Part shown: positions 1 through 12,639 of the stretch, piece by piece | Layout: every line of letters begins with the position of its first letter | Numbering within the stretch: the stretch's first letter is position 1 | NCBI GenBank assembly: GCA_021234155.1 | Contig: JAJEKV010000003.1 | Span: 32,039,166 to 32,103,165, forward strand | DNA length: 64,000 nucleotides | Source: Isoetes taiwanensis | Lineage: Eukaryota > Streptophyta > Lycopodiopsida > Isoetales > Isoetaceae | Direction of reading: 5' to 3' | Program-made: the position numbers and the translations under genes | The notes under the pieces: model-generated | Database searches by the model: none | Seen by the model: only the letters and a program-made list of their open reading frames with translations | What the model was told of the DNA's origin: nothing

Positions 1-37
1 AAGTCGCCTTTGAAATAAAAAATATATTGGCTGACTC

Positions 38-2860
38 TTGGTTTTAGGCTACCATAAGATTCACGCTTGTCAAATGATTGCATGGTATATTATCAGGATG
101 ACATCTACAAGAACACGAGAAACATGCCCTAAATGTGGTGCCTCTAGGTACAATGCAGATGCAAAGGAAAGGCCGTCCGATGAAGGTGGTTCGCTACTTT
201 CCATTGATCCCTCGCATAAGGCTATTGTTTCGATGTGAATCTCTAGCTTCGCTCATGGGTTGGTGTGCGCTAATGCGTCGGTGACAATGTACTCCGTGGT
301 TAGTGACTGCCAAGCAATGGAAGCATATTGATGAAACATGGCGGAATTTGGAAGAGCCACGCGAAATCTCAGATTAGGGTTGGCAGCGGATGGTGTTAAT
401 CCTTATGGACGTCAATCAGCCGCGTGGTCAACTTGGCGATGGTGTTGATCAACTATAATTTACCAGTGGTTACTCATGAAGACTAGCCATTTAATGGTAG
501 TACTATTAGTTCGGGACCGAAGAAGCCGGAAAGTCTAGATCCATATCTGAAAATAGTTATTGATGAGCTTTTGACATTGTGGAGTGAAGGTATTGAAGTT
601 TCACGATGTCTCAAAGAGAACTTTCGTCTTTGAGCGAAGATTTACCTTGAGCAATCTTAATGTGGACAAAGCGATTGGCCTGGTTTGTATGAACTCTACG
701 GACTCCAAGTGTACGGATATGCGGCATGTCACTTGTGTGGGTTTGAGCAGTTGAACTCTCGCGGTCAGCGGCATTGCACAAAAATGTCTATACAAACTTC
801 AAGAGATATCGCCAATGGAAAATCGACTTGATCGTAGGTCCAAAGAGAAAAACATTACCAGCGAAGAGCCTCCCAAAGGTTGACAATGAGAGATTGGGGT
901 AACATGTGGGATGCCGCTGAAGGAAATAAGGTTAAGGAATGAAGTGGAAAGCATCCTTCTTCCTTCTACCCTATTGGAAAAATTGAAGATCCATCATCTT
1001 CTTGATCCCATGCACACATCTTTAAAAGCGTTTGGCGTCTATTTGGAAGCATGTCACCGGACGTAAGGACACGAGATGCAACACGAGAAGATCTACAAGA
1101 AGCTGGATCAAAATCTAAAGCATGGTTAAATGTCGAGAAGAAGGAATAAGGCCACAAGTGGATTGGATCGTGCCTAGAAAATGTATGAAACCCGTTAGAA
1201 GCGATCAAGGCAATAAAGACTCAAGCGGGGATATATGCATTCGTTGCGTAATTGTTTCTCTAACGAAGGGGAGTTAAGCGGGTTGAAATCTCATGATTGG
1301 CATAAGATGTTGCGATTTGTTATGCCTATTGTTACGAGGGTCGTCTATGGGCGGTCCACTACATGCAATATGTCTCCTATCGGAGTTTTTCGAGGTTAAA
1401 TGCGGTTTAGAAAACACTTTCGATGCTGAACTCTCCTTACTTTTTTCTTTCTTAAATGATATTTAGATGGATTACAAGGAAGGAGATACCGACAAATGAA
1501 ATTGCGGACATGCGAACTAAGGTCGTTGAGGCATGTTGTATGCTAGAAAGAATTCCCAACAAGTTTTACGGACATACAAACTCACTTACTAGTGCATTTA
1601 GTGTGAATGAAGTAGAGCTTGCGAGGCACAACAAATCCTAGATGGATGTTTTTATAGAGCGCTTTTACGAAGGTCCTCAAGGACTTAAATGCGTCGAAGG
1701 CAAGGCCGGAGGGTTGCATGGGCGAGGGTTGGTTAGCCGCGAGAGTCATTATTCTATGTCACCCAGAGTTCTTGGCGATCTACACCCCAATGCTCCACGA
1801 TTATGGACCGATGAAGACACTCCAACTATAATTGGAAGTTCAGAAGAAGGAAGACCCACAGAAGAAATTGTTCACACTAGAAGAGCAGGCAAAAGTCAAT
1901 AAGTTTCTCATCTACAACTCCACTCCCATGGAGAAATGGATAAAAAATCGAGGGAAGAAAAAATAAAAGAGATGAGGAGAAGGCGCTATCGACAAAGAAT
2001 CGCAAACAACCACTTCGGATCATCTAGGGGTCCTGCCAAGTGAGATAAACAATAAATGGCTGCTCGAACAACTAGAGATGGCAAGGCAGCGTGGCGAACA
2101 TGTTTCTAGCGAAGAATTTGCATATGCTAAAGGCGTGTCACTATTTGTAAGTGCAACAATAGCATATAATTCACGAGTTTAGATTCGTTATTTTGAACAT
2201 TTGTTCCTTTACTTTGTAGTATAATTCATATGCATCAATATGGTCTTACGGTGCTCACTTTCGGCGACAAAGTGTGGATCATAGCAAGCGCACTTATGAT
2301 TGTGGTATATCAGCAAAGTTTAGTACAGGTTGCCCGTTTGGTAGTGCGGACCCAAACCCAATCGAGGCAATGTTGGAATGGATTGGTACTATAAAGACTA
2401 TCATGGAGGTTGATGTCGGTGGTGCATTCAAAACAATGTTGTTTGATGCGAATGGTTTGATCTTTGTGTCTTTGGTGCTCATGCCACGATCGCAAAGATC
2501 TGGTGGCTGTATTCACTAGATTCAACTCGTCGGTATCGTGGTCAAGACACACTCGTGAGGGTTGAGCAATGTGAACAAGTATGTTTACTTGGATGCAATA
2601 AAATTTATATATGTCATTAACAAAGGAACTAATGTAATAGAGGTTTTGTAGGTCACCTTCGTTCGGATCCTTTGCAAGATCGGTGGTGGTTCGTAGTTCC
2701 ATATAAGGCTCGCTCCTTAGCATATTTGAAGGTGAAGAAGAGATGGCGGTCGAATAGGGAGGTTGGGGGGTTGGGGGGGACTATTGTCATGATAGAAGAC
2801 TACCATCGATTGAACCTTCATTACTTTATTATGATTATTATATTTTCTTCCCACATATGA
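38..2860 (+). pseudogene. CACTA (En/Spm) TNP2-type transposase, decayed
   Basis: Pieces of a TNP2-type transposase, the enzyme that cuts and joins CACTA DNA transposons, lie in the expected order but in shifting frames. Seen: a zinc-ribbon-like CPKCGASRYN near 124-153, then RYFPLIPR near 191-214 in another frame, HIDETWRNLEEPRE near 326-367, LGLAADGVNPYG near 376-411, a KSHDWH-like ISHDWHKMLRF near 1285-1320, an ERFYEGPQGLKCVEGKA block near 1655-1710, and SVDHSKRTYDCGISAKFS near 2269-2325, followed by a C-terminal WWFVVPYKARSLAYLK near 2680-2730. Many stops and frameshifts interrupt it, and the gene probably begins before the window. A GT-AG intron may lie around 2145-2220. The family call rests on the order and spacing of these blocks; the exact lineage is not resolved. 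Confidence 0.75.
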
Positions 2861-3809
2861 ATAAGAAAATACTTTGGCGAATTTGTGTATACTACAAACC
2901 ATATTAGGCAACATTAGTATTGCAACCGAAGTTATCATAGACATTTATGCCAAGTTAATTGGCATCCTAGTATATGAACCTATGGCACACAAGCGCCCGT
3001 CGAGGGCAGTTCTACATCTGATTGAGTACGCTTTATGTTTAATTAATCATAAAATGTGAAGATTCCCTTCAAAATGCAAGATTCATATACAAAAATCATA
3101 TATGTATTCCCTTCAAAATACAAAATTCATATAAAAACCCATACACAATTCAAATACACAAAACAAAGTGGATGCGGTGCACATCTAGTGGTATATATCA
3201 GCATCGAGTGTGATCCACTTTCATGAGGCTCGAAGGTGCTCGGCGGTGATTTCCTCCACCCGTCGAGAACAAGCCTCCGAAGCATGGAATCAAGCCCCTC
3301 GGCGTGGTGTCATTTCCCCAAAGGAATTCATGTACGAGCACTTCCGCATGCCTGGTTGATGCGGTGCAACTTTTGAAAGTAGGGCTTGACAAATGTTTCC
3401 CTTCCCAAAGGCCCCTATCCTCTAGCATACGGGCCAAGCACAAAGCTCACCATGCATTTCTTGAGGGCACTCGAGCTTTGTATTGAGAAGGTTCGGCCTC
3501 GATGTCTGACGAGGTCTTTCTTGCCCCCTATCATGACTTTGTCATGGCTTGCTTGAACTCCGGCCTTTCTTGGGTTAGGTTCGTCTCTAGCCACTCGAGG
3601 TGGAGGCGGTTCAGGTGCTCGGCGCCTGCCGCGGCCTGCAGTGCGGCATCAGCGGGCATGCATCGGGAGAAGCGGCCATGGCGAGATGTAGGTGAGGAGC
3701 TCGGCGAAGGAGGAGGAGGAGGAAAGGCTGGGCGCGGGAGGCGAGGAGGGGCGGAGGGCGGAGGAAGGCTGGAGGACTAATAGGGCAATATATATGGCAT
3801 CTCGGCATA
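2861..3809. other. Unassigned sequence downstream of the CACTA transposase
   Basis: AT-rich up to about 3170, then more GC-rich. Around 3090-3140 a short phrase (ccttcaaaatrcaa) occurs twice about 40 bases apart. A Gly/Arg-rich reading frame at 3502-3780 comes from GGA/GAG-rich sequence and matches nothing I know, so it is not called as a gene. Confidence 0.5.
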
Positions 3810-3924
3810 CGAAAACAAAACAAATTTAAATCTGGCGTCGTTATGGCCGTAACGTCGTTATAGGCGTCGTTAAGCGACCTTTAAGCGTCGTTAAGCGGCG
3901 TCTATCGTCTTAAAAACGGCGTCT
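3810..3924. repeat. GGCGTCGTT subterminal repeat cluster, possible degenerate CACTA left end
   Basis: Five or so copies of a motif close to GGCGTCGTTAAGCGGCG lie in tandem from 3833 to 3924. The sequence just before it (tacgaaaacaaaacaaattt at 3808-3827) resembles the reverse complement of the clear CACTA end at 42524, which reads CACTACAAAACCAAAG inward and is also followed by GGCGTC motifs. CACTA elements carry such subterminal arrays as transposase-binding sites. The perfect CACTA start itself is not preserved here, so the end assignment is inference. Confidence 0.4.
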
Positions 3925-4984
3925 CTGTTCTTTAAAGTCATCGCCGGCTTTCATTTTTCCCATTTCTTTTATGATTTGAGTATTGCGAGCGATCCTCGGA
4001 TCCTAGTTTTTCATTGCGATTATTGTGAGTTTTTCTTTATTGCTTTTGGGATACATGGCCATGGAAGGTATGCTTGGCGCTTGAACCAGTTCGGGGAGGA
4101 GATGAGGATTCAAAGCGAGAGATATGGAACTGTCTTCACAAGTAAGGCTACACTCTGTAGTTTATACACTTTATTGTATTTTATCTATTTTCTAATCTAT
4201 AGCTTGGTGTAGGGGCCGTCGAGGGGCATGAGAAGGAAGGGAATCCTCGTGAACCCCTCCTCCACTCGAAGATGAGGACTATGAAACAACGATCCATCGG
4301 ATGAAAGTGTTAAAGTATGTGATTGGTGAGAAGGCTTGCGGCCAAATTGCTAGGAACCGGTGAGCTGCCTAGCATGATGAGGTGCTTCTTGAAAAGATGG
4401 TCGGGGTTTGGAAGCACCACGGGAAAAAGCAGCATTAACATGATACTAAGCGTCGACATATGCATGGCTGATGCCGGACATACTTGACATGGAGCTATGG
4501 TTCAAAGGGATGGACAAGTGGAGGACTTCACGATAGAAACCATAAGCCAAGCTCGGGAGGAGTATCTTTGAATTGTTCAAGTGATCTTTTGTTCAATAAA
4601 CCTATGTTTTGTACATTGTTATATTTTCTCTTGGGTACAATCTAGCATTGATACATATGCATGAACATGATCTGAAGGATTCTTGAAGATATTTTGCATT
4701 CTTCATTGGATATCGCCTTCTTGATTCGATTTGCCATTTGAACTGAGGTTTCTGCGACATTTCGACTTAATTTGGTAGAACCGACACGAGATTATTTGTG
4801 GTTTGGACTCTCTGTAGCTCTTACAAATGGGACACTTCCATGTTCTAAATCTTTCAAATGCACATTCTTAGAAGTTTGTGATGAATGATCGGCTTGGATT
4901 TTTCTCAACTTTGGTGATAAAGCGACCACTAAATTTATGTTTCTTTGTGGCTTGAAGTCAGCTGCATCATCTTCAAATCTTCCA
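3925..4984. other. Unrecognised sequence between CACTA-like repeats and tandem array
   Basis: A short frame at 3976-4212 (YGHGRYAWRLNQFGEEMR) and exon-like sequence up to about 4570 could be relics of a gene, with a plausible donor at 4141. I recognise no family. From 4570 to 4984 I see nothing. Confidence 0.4.
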
Positions 4985-7900
4985 AATCAGCTCGGTTGCC
5001 TACTTAGCGGGCTGCCCACAAGCCATTCTAATGCTAACCCTTTGACCTAGACCTTCTCCAAAAATTCCGAAAATTGGGCGTGTCTTTGGAGATGAATTAG
5101 GGATCGGTGGCAAAAAATCAGAATTTATTTTTCGTGCAATGCATTAATTATGAATTTAATCGTGTGTTGCCCTTTGCAAAAGCCCCCAGACTTCTAATTG
5201 CCACATCGGGAGGAGGGACAGGTCCAAACTCCGTTCCGTCGGTTCCCCTTGCTATGCGTTCTCGACACGCGACTTTCGACCCCGTTCAAGCGCAGCAGAC
5301 TAGGACTCGGCCCCAAAAGCGTAAACCCTTCTAGAGCACGGCAACTCCACGGGGTTTACGTTTGAACCCTCTCTCCTTGTCGATTCGGTAGGGACCTAGC
5401 GGCGTGTCTTGAAGTGGAGTTGGGGTGTTGGCGCTTGGCCTTGGACCTAAAATCCCTCCGGGGCTGCTTTCCCCAAATTTCCTCTCCCTAAGGCCACGGG
5501 GAAGAGCGGGCAACCTCCCCTCTCCGGAACCCACGATTTGGCTACGCCAATGGACTCAAACGTTGACATTGCTACGGAAACCAAGTTAGTGGCCAAAGAC
5601 CAGGACTTCGGCCCCCAAAGCGTAAACCCTTCTAGAGCACGGCAGCCCACGGGGTTTCGTTTGGAGGCCCTCTCCTTGTCGGTCGGTAGGGACTTTGCGC
5701 CATGTCTTGAAGTGGAGTTGGGGTGTTGGCCTTGAGGCCTTGGACACTAAAATCCTCGAAGGCTGCTTGCCCGAATTTCCTCTCCCAAGGCCACAGGGGA
5801 AGGGCGGGCAACCTCCCCTCAGGAACCCCATGATTTGGCTCTGCCAATGGACTCGAAATGCCGAGCATTGCCACAGGGATCAAGTTCCGTGGCGGAAGAC
5901 CAGGACTCGGCCCCAAAGCGTAAACCCTTCTAGAGGCACGGCAGCGGGGTTTTACGTTTAGGAGGCCCTCTCCTTGTCCGGTCGGTAGGGACTTTGCGCC
6001 ATGTCTTGAAGTGGGTTGGGGTGTTGGCCTTGGGCCTTGGACACTAAAATCCCTCGGGAGCTGCTTGCCCGAATTTCCTCTCCCCAAGGCCACGGGGAAG
6101 GACGGGCAACCTCCCCTCACGGAACCAATGGACTCAGAAAATTCCGAAAATTGCCACAGGGATCAATTTTGGCGAAAAGCCAATGGACTCAGAATGCGAC
6201 ATTGCCACATCGGGGAGGGGATCAAAGTTCCGTGGCGTATTCTCGAGCCTCGGCCGGGACTCGGCCCCAAAGCGTAAACCCTTCTAGGCACGGCAGCCCC
6301 ACGGGGTTTTCGTTTGAGGCCCCCTCCCTTGTCGATTCGGTAGGGACCTTGCGCCGTGTCTTGAAGTGGGGTTGGGGTGTTGGCCAGGCCGGACCCTAAA
6401 ATCCCTCCGGGGCTGCTTGCCCCAAATTTCCTCTCCCAAGGCCACAGGGGCCGGACGAGGCGACCTCCGCTCTCGGGAATCGCGATCGACTCTGCCAATG
6501 GACTCGAACGTCGACATTGCCACAGGGACCAAGTTCCGTGGCGGAAGACCACCCGAACTCAAGAAGCGCCAAAGTAGCTCACTTCCATCACACTCGTAGT
6601 CAATTGGCCTAGGATGTGCATGCGGGATCTTGTCGTGGGCGTGAGTGTTTCCTTCTTTATAAAACCGGCCGTGTAACTTGCTCCCTAGGGTAATTTCGCC
6701 ATTCAGGACGATTTGGCGGGGTCTATTTGCCATTGGGGACATCCCGGTGCCGAACGACAAAACAGTCGCGGTTTCTACAAGGCCGGCATCGGGGCCCGCG
6801 GTTTGACAAGTTCTCCGGACCGATCTGGAATCTTTTGGACCTTCGAAGAGGGGCCCTGAGCGGAGGATCAGCGGTCGGATGGGGGCCGGGCTCGGGAGGG
6901 TGGTCATTAGCGTGCGACCGGGGCCGGCTGCCGGGAAGGGCTGCCTCGGGAACTTTTGGATCCGCCTCACGGGGTGGGACTCTCCCCTCTTGTGAGGGGA
7001 TCCTGCAAGGTCTGGCCTCGTTTGACTTGGGGAAGGGTGCCGGCTCGGTTGCCACAGCAGCAGGCTGCCCCGGCCGTTCTAATGCTAACCTTTGACCTAG
7101 ACCTTCTCAGAAAATTCGAAAATTGGGCGTGTCTTTGGGAGATGAATTAGGGATCCGGCAAAAAACGGAATTTATTTTCGTGCAATGCATTATTGCGAAT
7201 TTACGAATGTCTTGCTTTGCTGCGCCCCCGACTTCTACTTGCCACATCGGGAGGAGGAAAGGCCCAAACTCCGCTCCGTCAGTTCCCCTTGCTCCGTATT
7301 CACCGACTCTGCTTCTCGGCCCGGTCCCAAGTGCAACAGGACCGGGACTCGGCCCCAAAGCGTAAACCCTTCTAGAGCACGGCAGCCCAGGGGGTTCGTT
7401 TGGAGAAACCCTCTCCTTGTCGGTCGGCGGGACCTTGCGCAGGTGTCTTGAAGTGGGGTTGGGGTGTTGGCGCGAGCCTTGGACCCTAAAATCCCTCGGG
7501 GCTGCTTGCCCCAAATTTCCTCTCCCCAAGGCCCTGGGGGCCGGACGGGCGACCTCCGCTCTCGGAATCGCGATCGACTCTGCCAATGGACTCGAGCGTC
7601 GACATTGCCACAGGGACCAAGTTCCGTGGCCAGAAGACCACCCGAACTCCAAGAAGCGCCAAAGTAGCTCACTTCCATCACACTCGTAGTCAATTGGCCT
7701 AGGATGTGCATGCGGGATCTTGTCGTGGGGCGTGAGTGTTTCCTTCTTTCATAAAACCGGCTGAGTGTAACTTGCTCCCTAGGGTAATTTACCGCCATTC
7801 CGGACGATTTGGCGGGGTCTATTTGCCATTCGGAGCATCCCGGTGCGACGACAAAAGCAGTCACCCGGTTTCTGGCATCGGGGCCCCGCGGTTTGACAAG

Positions 7901-10900
7901 TTCTCCGGACCCGATCTGGAATCTTTTGGACCTTCGAAGAGGGCCCCTGAGCGGAGGATCAGCGGTCGGATAGGGGCGGGGCTCGGGAGGTGGTCATTAA
8001 GCGTGCGACCCGGGGGCTTATTTTGCCCGAAAAGCTGCCTCGGGAACTTTTGGATCCGCCTCACGGGGTAGGACTCTCCCCTCTTGTGAGGGATCCCTGC
8101 AAAGGTCCTGGCCTCGTTTGACTTGGGGAAGGGTGCCAGCTCGGTTGCCACCAGCGAGGCTGCCCGAGCCGTTCTAATCTTAACCCTTTGACCTAGACCT
8201 TCTCGAAAATTCCCAAAAATTGGGCGTGTCTTTGGAGATGAATTAGGGATCGGCAAAAACCGGAATTTATTTTTCGTGCAATGCATTAATTGCGAATTCT
8301 GAATGTCTTGCCCTTTGCAAAAAGCCCCAAACTTCTACTTGCCACATCGGGAGGAGGAAGGCCCAAACTCCGCTCGTCAGTTCCCCTTGCTCCGTATTCT
8401 TGGCTGCTTTGCTTCTCGGCCCGGTCCCAAGTGCAACAGACCCGGACTCGGCCCCAAAGCGTAAACCCTTCTAGAGCACGGCAACCCACGGGGTTTCGTT
8501 TGAGCCCTCTCCATGTCGGTCGGCGGGACCTTGCTTGGTGTCTTGAAGTGGGGTTGGGGTGTTGGCCGCCCGAGGCGGACCCTAAAATCCCTCCGGGCTG
8601 CTTGCCCCAAATTTCCTCTCCCCAAGGCCACAGGGGACGGGCCGGGCGACCTCCGCTCTCGGAATCTTGATCGACTCGCCAATGGACTCGGAAGCGTCGA
8701 CATTGCCACAGGGACCAAGTAAAGTGGCGGAAGACCACCCGAACTCAAGAAGCGCCAAAGTAGCTCACTTCCATCACACTTTCGTAGTCAATTGGCCTAG
8801 GATGTGCATGCGGGATCTTGTCGTGGGCGTGAGTGTTTCCTTCTTTCGCCATAAAACCGGCCAGGTGTAACTTGCTCCCTAGGGTAATTTCGCCATTCGG
8901 ACGATTTGGCGGTCTATTTGCCATTAGGAGCATCCCGGTGCGAGCGACAAAGCAGTCACGGTTTCTACAAAAGACATGTCGGGGCCCGCGGTTTGACAAG
9001 TTCTCGGACCCGATCTGGAATCTTTTGGACCTTCCGAAGGGCCTGAGCGGAGGATCAGCGGTCGGATAGGGAGCCAGGGCTCGGGAGGATGGTCATTAGC
9101 GTGCGGCCGGGGGCCCGGCCGGGAAGGGCTGCCTCGGGGAACTTTTTGGATCCGCCTCACGGGGTGGGACTCTCCCCTCTTGTGAGGGATCCTGCCAAGG
9201 TCGGCCTCGTTTGACTTGGGGAAGGGTGCCATTTCGGTTGCCACAGCGGGCTGCCGGCCCCGTTCTAATGCTAACCCTTTGACCTAGACCTTCTCAGAAA
9301 ATTCGAAAATTGGGCGTGTCTGGAGATGAATTAGGGATCCGTGGCAAAAAGCGGAATTTATTTTAGGTGCAATGCATTAATTGCGAATTCTACGAATGTC
9401 TTGCCAACCAAAAGCCCCCCCGACTTACTTGCCACATCGGGAGGAGGAAAGGCCCAAACTCCGCTCGTCCCGGTTCCCCTTGCTCCGTATTCCATTTGCT
9501 TTGCTTCTCGGCCGGTCCCAAGTGCAACGGACCGGGACTCGGCCCCCAAAGCGTAAACCCTTCTAGAGCACGGCAACCCACGGGGTTTTCGTTTGGGAGG
9601 CCCTCTCCTTGTCGGTCGGTAGGGACCTTGCGGCAGTGTCTTGAAGTGGAGTTGGGGTGTTGGCCTTGAGCCCAGCGGACCCTAAAATCCCCGGGAGGCT
9701 GCTTGCCCCAAATTTCCTCTCCCAAGGCCACAGGGGCCGACCAGGCGACCTCAGCTCTACGGAATCTTGATCGACTCGCCAATGGACTCGGAGGCGTCGA
9801 CATTGCCACAGGGACCAAGTTCCGTGGCGAAGACCACCCGAACTCAAGCCAAAGTAGCTCACTTCCATCACACTCGTAGTCAATTGGCCTAGGATGTGCA
9901 TGCGGGGATCTTGTCGTGGGCGTGAGTGTTTCCTTCTTTCATAAAACCGGCCAGGTGTAACTTGCTCCCTAGGGTAATTTAGCCATTCAGGACGATTTGG
10001 CGGGGTCTATTTGCCATTCGGAGCATCCGGTGCGAGCGACAAAGCAGTCGCGGTTTCTACAAAGTAGGCATCGGGGGCCCAGTGGTTTGACAAGTTCTCG
10101 GGACCCGATCTGGAACCTTTTGGACCTTCGAAGAGGGGCCCCTGAGCGGAGGATCAGCGGTCGGATAGGGCAGAGCTCGGGAGGGTGGTCATTAAGCGTG
10201 CAGCCAGGGGGGCGGCCGGGGAAGGGCTGCCTCGGGAACTTTTGGATCCGCCTCACGGGGTGGGACTCTCCCCTCTTGTGAGGGATCCTGCAAGGTCGGC
10301 CTCGTTTGACTTGGGGAAGGGTGCGGCTGGTTTGCCACAGCGGGCTGCCCGGCCGTTCTAATCTTAACCCTTTGACCTAGACCTTCTCAGAAAATTCGAA
10401 AGGTGGGCCGTGTCTTTGGAGATGAATTAGGGATCGGCGGCAAAAACCGGAATTTATTTTCGTGCAATGCATTAATTGCGAATTTCTGAATGTCTTGCCA
10501 GCGCAAAAGCGCCCCGACTTCTACTTGCCCACATCGGGAGGAGGAAAGGCCCAAACTCCGCTCCGTCAGTTCCCCTTGCTCGTGTATTCCAGGCTGCTGC
10601 ACCGGCCCGGGTCCCAAGTGCAGCAGACCCGGGGACTCGGCCCCAAAGCGTAAACCCTTCTAGGCACGGCAGCCCACGGGGTTTTTCGTTTGGAGGCCCT
10701 CTCCTTGTCGGTCGAAGTAGGGACCTTGCAGGTGTCTTGAAGTGGAGTTGGGGTGTTGGCCCGGCCTTGGACCCTAAAATCCCTCAGGGGCTGCTTGCCC
10801 CAAATTTCCTCTCCCCAAGGCCACGGGGGCCGGGACGGGCGACCTCGCTCTCAGGAATCGCGTCGACTCGCCAATGGACTCGGAGGCGTCGACATTGCCA

Positions 10901-11340
10901 AAGGGACCAAGTTCCGTGGCAGAGAAGACCACCCGAACTCAAGAAGCGCCAAAGTAGCTCACTTCCATCACACTTTCGTGAGTCAATTGGCCTAGGATGT
11001 GCATGCGGGATCTTGTCGTGGAGGCGTGAGTGTTTCCTTCTTTATAAAACCGGCCAGGTGTAACTTGCTCCTAGGGTAATTTGGCCATGCCTTGATTTGG
11101 CGGGGTCTATTTGCCAGAAGAGCATCTGGTGCCCGAGCGACAAAGCAGTCACGGTTTCTGATCATCATGGAAGTGATTTGACAAGTTCTCGGACCCGATA
11201 TGGAATCTTTTGGACCTTCGAAGAGGGGCCTGAGCGGAGGATCAATGGATGCAGAGCTCGGGAGGGTGGTCATTAAAGTGGATAGATAAACAAGGATGGA
11301 GGGAACTTTTGGATCAGCCTCACGGGGGGTCGGGACTCTA
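4985..11340. repeat. GC-rich tandem array of about 1.09 kb units
   Basis: The landmark gatgaattaggg recurs at about 5091, 7141, 8237, 9325 and 10421. That gives one long unit of about 2050 bp, three units of 1088-1096 bp and a truncated last unit that fades into TAGATAAA-type sequence near 11280-11350. Each unit is GC-rich, and each has a TATA-like ataaaaccggc (for example near 7749), followed about 20 bp later by cttgctcccta. Units differ by many 1-4 base indels, often at CAG/CTG. Every long frame here is broken differently in each unit and none matches a known protein, so I call no genes. It resembles neither 5S rDNA nor a known LTR; it could be a satellite or a tandemly amplified piece of a transposon or spacer. 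Confidence 0.85.
5305..6560. repeat. Internal sub-repeat expansion in the first array unit
   Basis: The module around aaagcgtaaacccttctag occurs at about 5316, 5618, 5917 and 6261, a spacing of roughly 300-345 bp. In each of the other units it occurs only once. This expansion explains why the first unit is about 950 bp longer than its neighbours. Confidence 0.8.
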
Positions 11341-11387
11341 GGATAGATAAAGAAGGATAGATAAAATACATAAGTAATCATTGCCAA

Positions 11388-11600
11388 CTAGTGCTCCATT
11401 ATTATCTGCTCCGGATGTGTTAATTTCATTGGAAGCAATACCCCAAGAATCATTGGCATCGAGTTGCCTCCTCCCCATCTGTCATTTCCATTTGATGCAA
11501 TTCCCCAACTATCATTCTCACCTGATTCCTTGTTATACGTATCATTGTTACCAATAGCATCATGTTGATTTCCTCCCCATCGATATTCCACGAGTTTCAA
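11388..11600 (-). pseudogene. WG-repeat (GW-rich) protein fragment
   Basis: On the minus strand the frame reads a Ser/Asn/Gly-rich peptide with a repeated NDSWGIASN unit: once in the main frame (about 11490-11520) and again after a one-base shift (about 11425-11460). RWGG also occurs twice. WG/GW repeats in a disordered Ser/Gly/Asn context are the Argonaute-binding hooks of RNA-directed DNA methylation proteins such as SPT5-like/KTF1 and NRPE1. The match is to composition and motif only, and the fragment is about 70 residues, so function is not established. It could be chance low complexity. Confidence 0.35.
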
Positions 11601-11799
11601 TGATGTTCAATGCTTTAAAATCTCACTAAAAAGGGCCACGAGTTTATTCTATGCATTCTACCTCGGAAAAAGTGATCTCTATCTTTGTGTAATGGTTTGA
11701 TTCCTTTTTATATGTAGTTTCTGAAGGAAGATGCAATGCATACTTATGCGAGAGAGATGTTTTTGCGAGGGGCCGTTTAACAAAGCTGTTTTACATCGG

Positions 11800-12380
11800 G
11801 GCGTTGGAGTTGTTAATCGGTGTATAGTTCCTCCCGTAATATAAATGATCGATTACTTAGCCCGAATGTGGCTTTGAAAATTAATGCCAAGGTAACTCAC
11901 TTGGTACCCCATAATGGCTCCCATGTTCATTGGGCGAAGACTTACTTCGAAGCGTAGTGTGGAGGATATAATCGATGTTTATCGATGGAATTTTCGTCAT
12001 GTGGTCTTCCAAAGGTCTCGGGGAGCCAACTATAATCTTTGGAATGGATGTGTCACATGGAGCCCCATTCTCGTCAAATTCACCATCAATTGCAATTGTA
12101 AGGATTGAGCTGTGTGTGCACTTGACATTTCAAATTTCAATTCATTACATTCCTATTTTTTAACAGGCGGTGATGGGCTCTCTGATTATTAGCGATATCG
12201 GTTTGTCGCCGCGGGTCAAAACACAATCGAAAATGTGAAACTATGAATCGTTATGCGAAGAACCTTACGGGGGCATGATTGCGTAAGTAACATAAATAAC
12301 TTTTTCAATCGATATTGAAAGGATAATTAACTTTTGCTTGTGGCGGGAATTGTTGAAAGGGTTTGCGGGCTCGGTAAGTA
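11800..12380 (+). pseudogene. Argonaute PIWI-domain fragment, AGO4/6/9-like
   Basis: Three to four exon-like blocks match the PIWI domain of AGO4-clade Argonautes, the small-RNA slicers of RNA-directed DNA methylation. The first ends in NVALKINAK at 11891 with a donor GT at 11892. The second carries PTIIFGMDVSHGAP at 12026-12067 and SNSPSIAI to 12096, with a donor GTAAGG at 12097. The third starts after ACAG at 12166 (AVMGSLIIS, then VKTQSK) and ends at a GTAAGT donor near 12283. The fourth contains ELLKGF near 12350. GMDVSHG, with Ser-His rather than Thr-His, is the AGO4-clade version. The first catalytic Asp is present, but stops (near 11850 and 12238) and missing exons show a dead copy. 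Confidence 0.65.
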
Positions 12381-12639
12381 TCGGAACAAAGCAGTTGCCT
12401 CCGCGACTTGTTGTATTCGGGTTCCTACCCCTTATGGCTATGTATAGTTCTCTCCGACTTCGGGTTCAATTTTAATAAATTTTATTGTATTGTGGACTTG
12501 AGGGGATGGTGTCGTGAATCGGTTTGCAAGTGTTCTTAATGTAGGGTTGGCGGCAATACGAAAGGTGTGCGAGATGTTGGTTTAAGAAATCGATTTTGAA
12601 ATGTTTAATAAATTGATTTTTGCGGGGAGATGTTTAAAG

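Noticed and set aside
3502-3780. GC-rich frame with a Gly/Arg tail
   Set aside because: Composition-driven (GGA/GAG runs) with no domain and a broken context.
5331-11063. Many frames of 80-228 residues on both strands of the tandem array
   Set aside because: Frames break differently in each unit and match no family; none is conserved across units.
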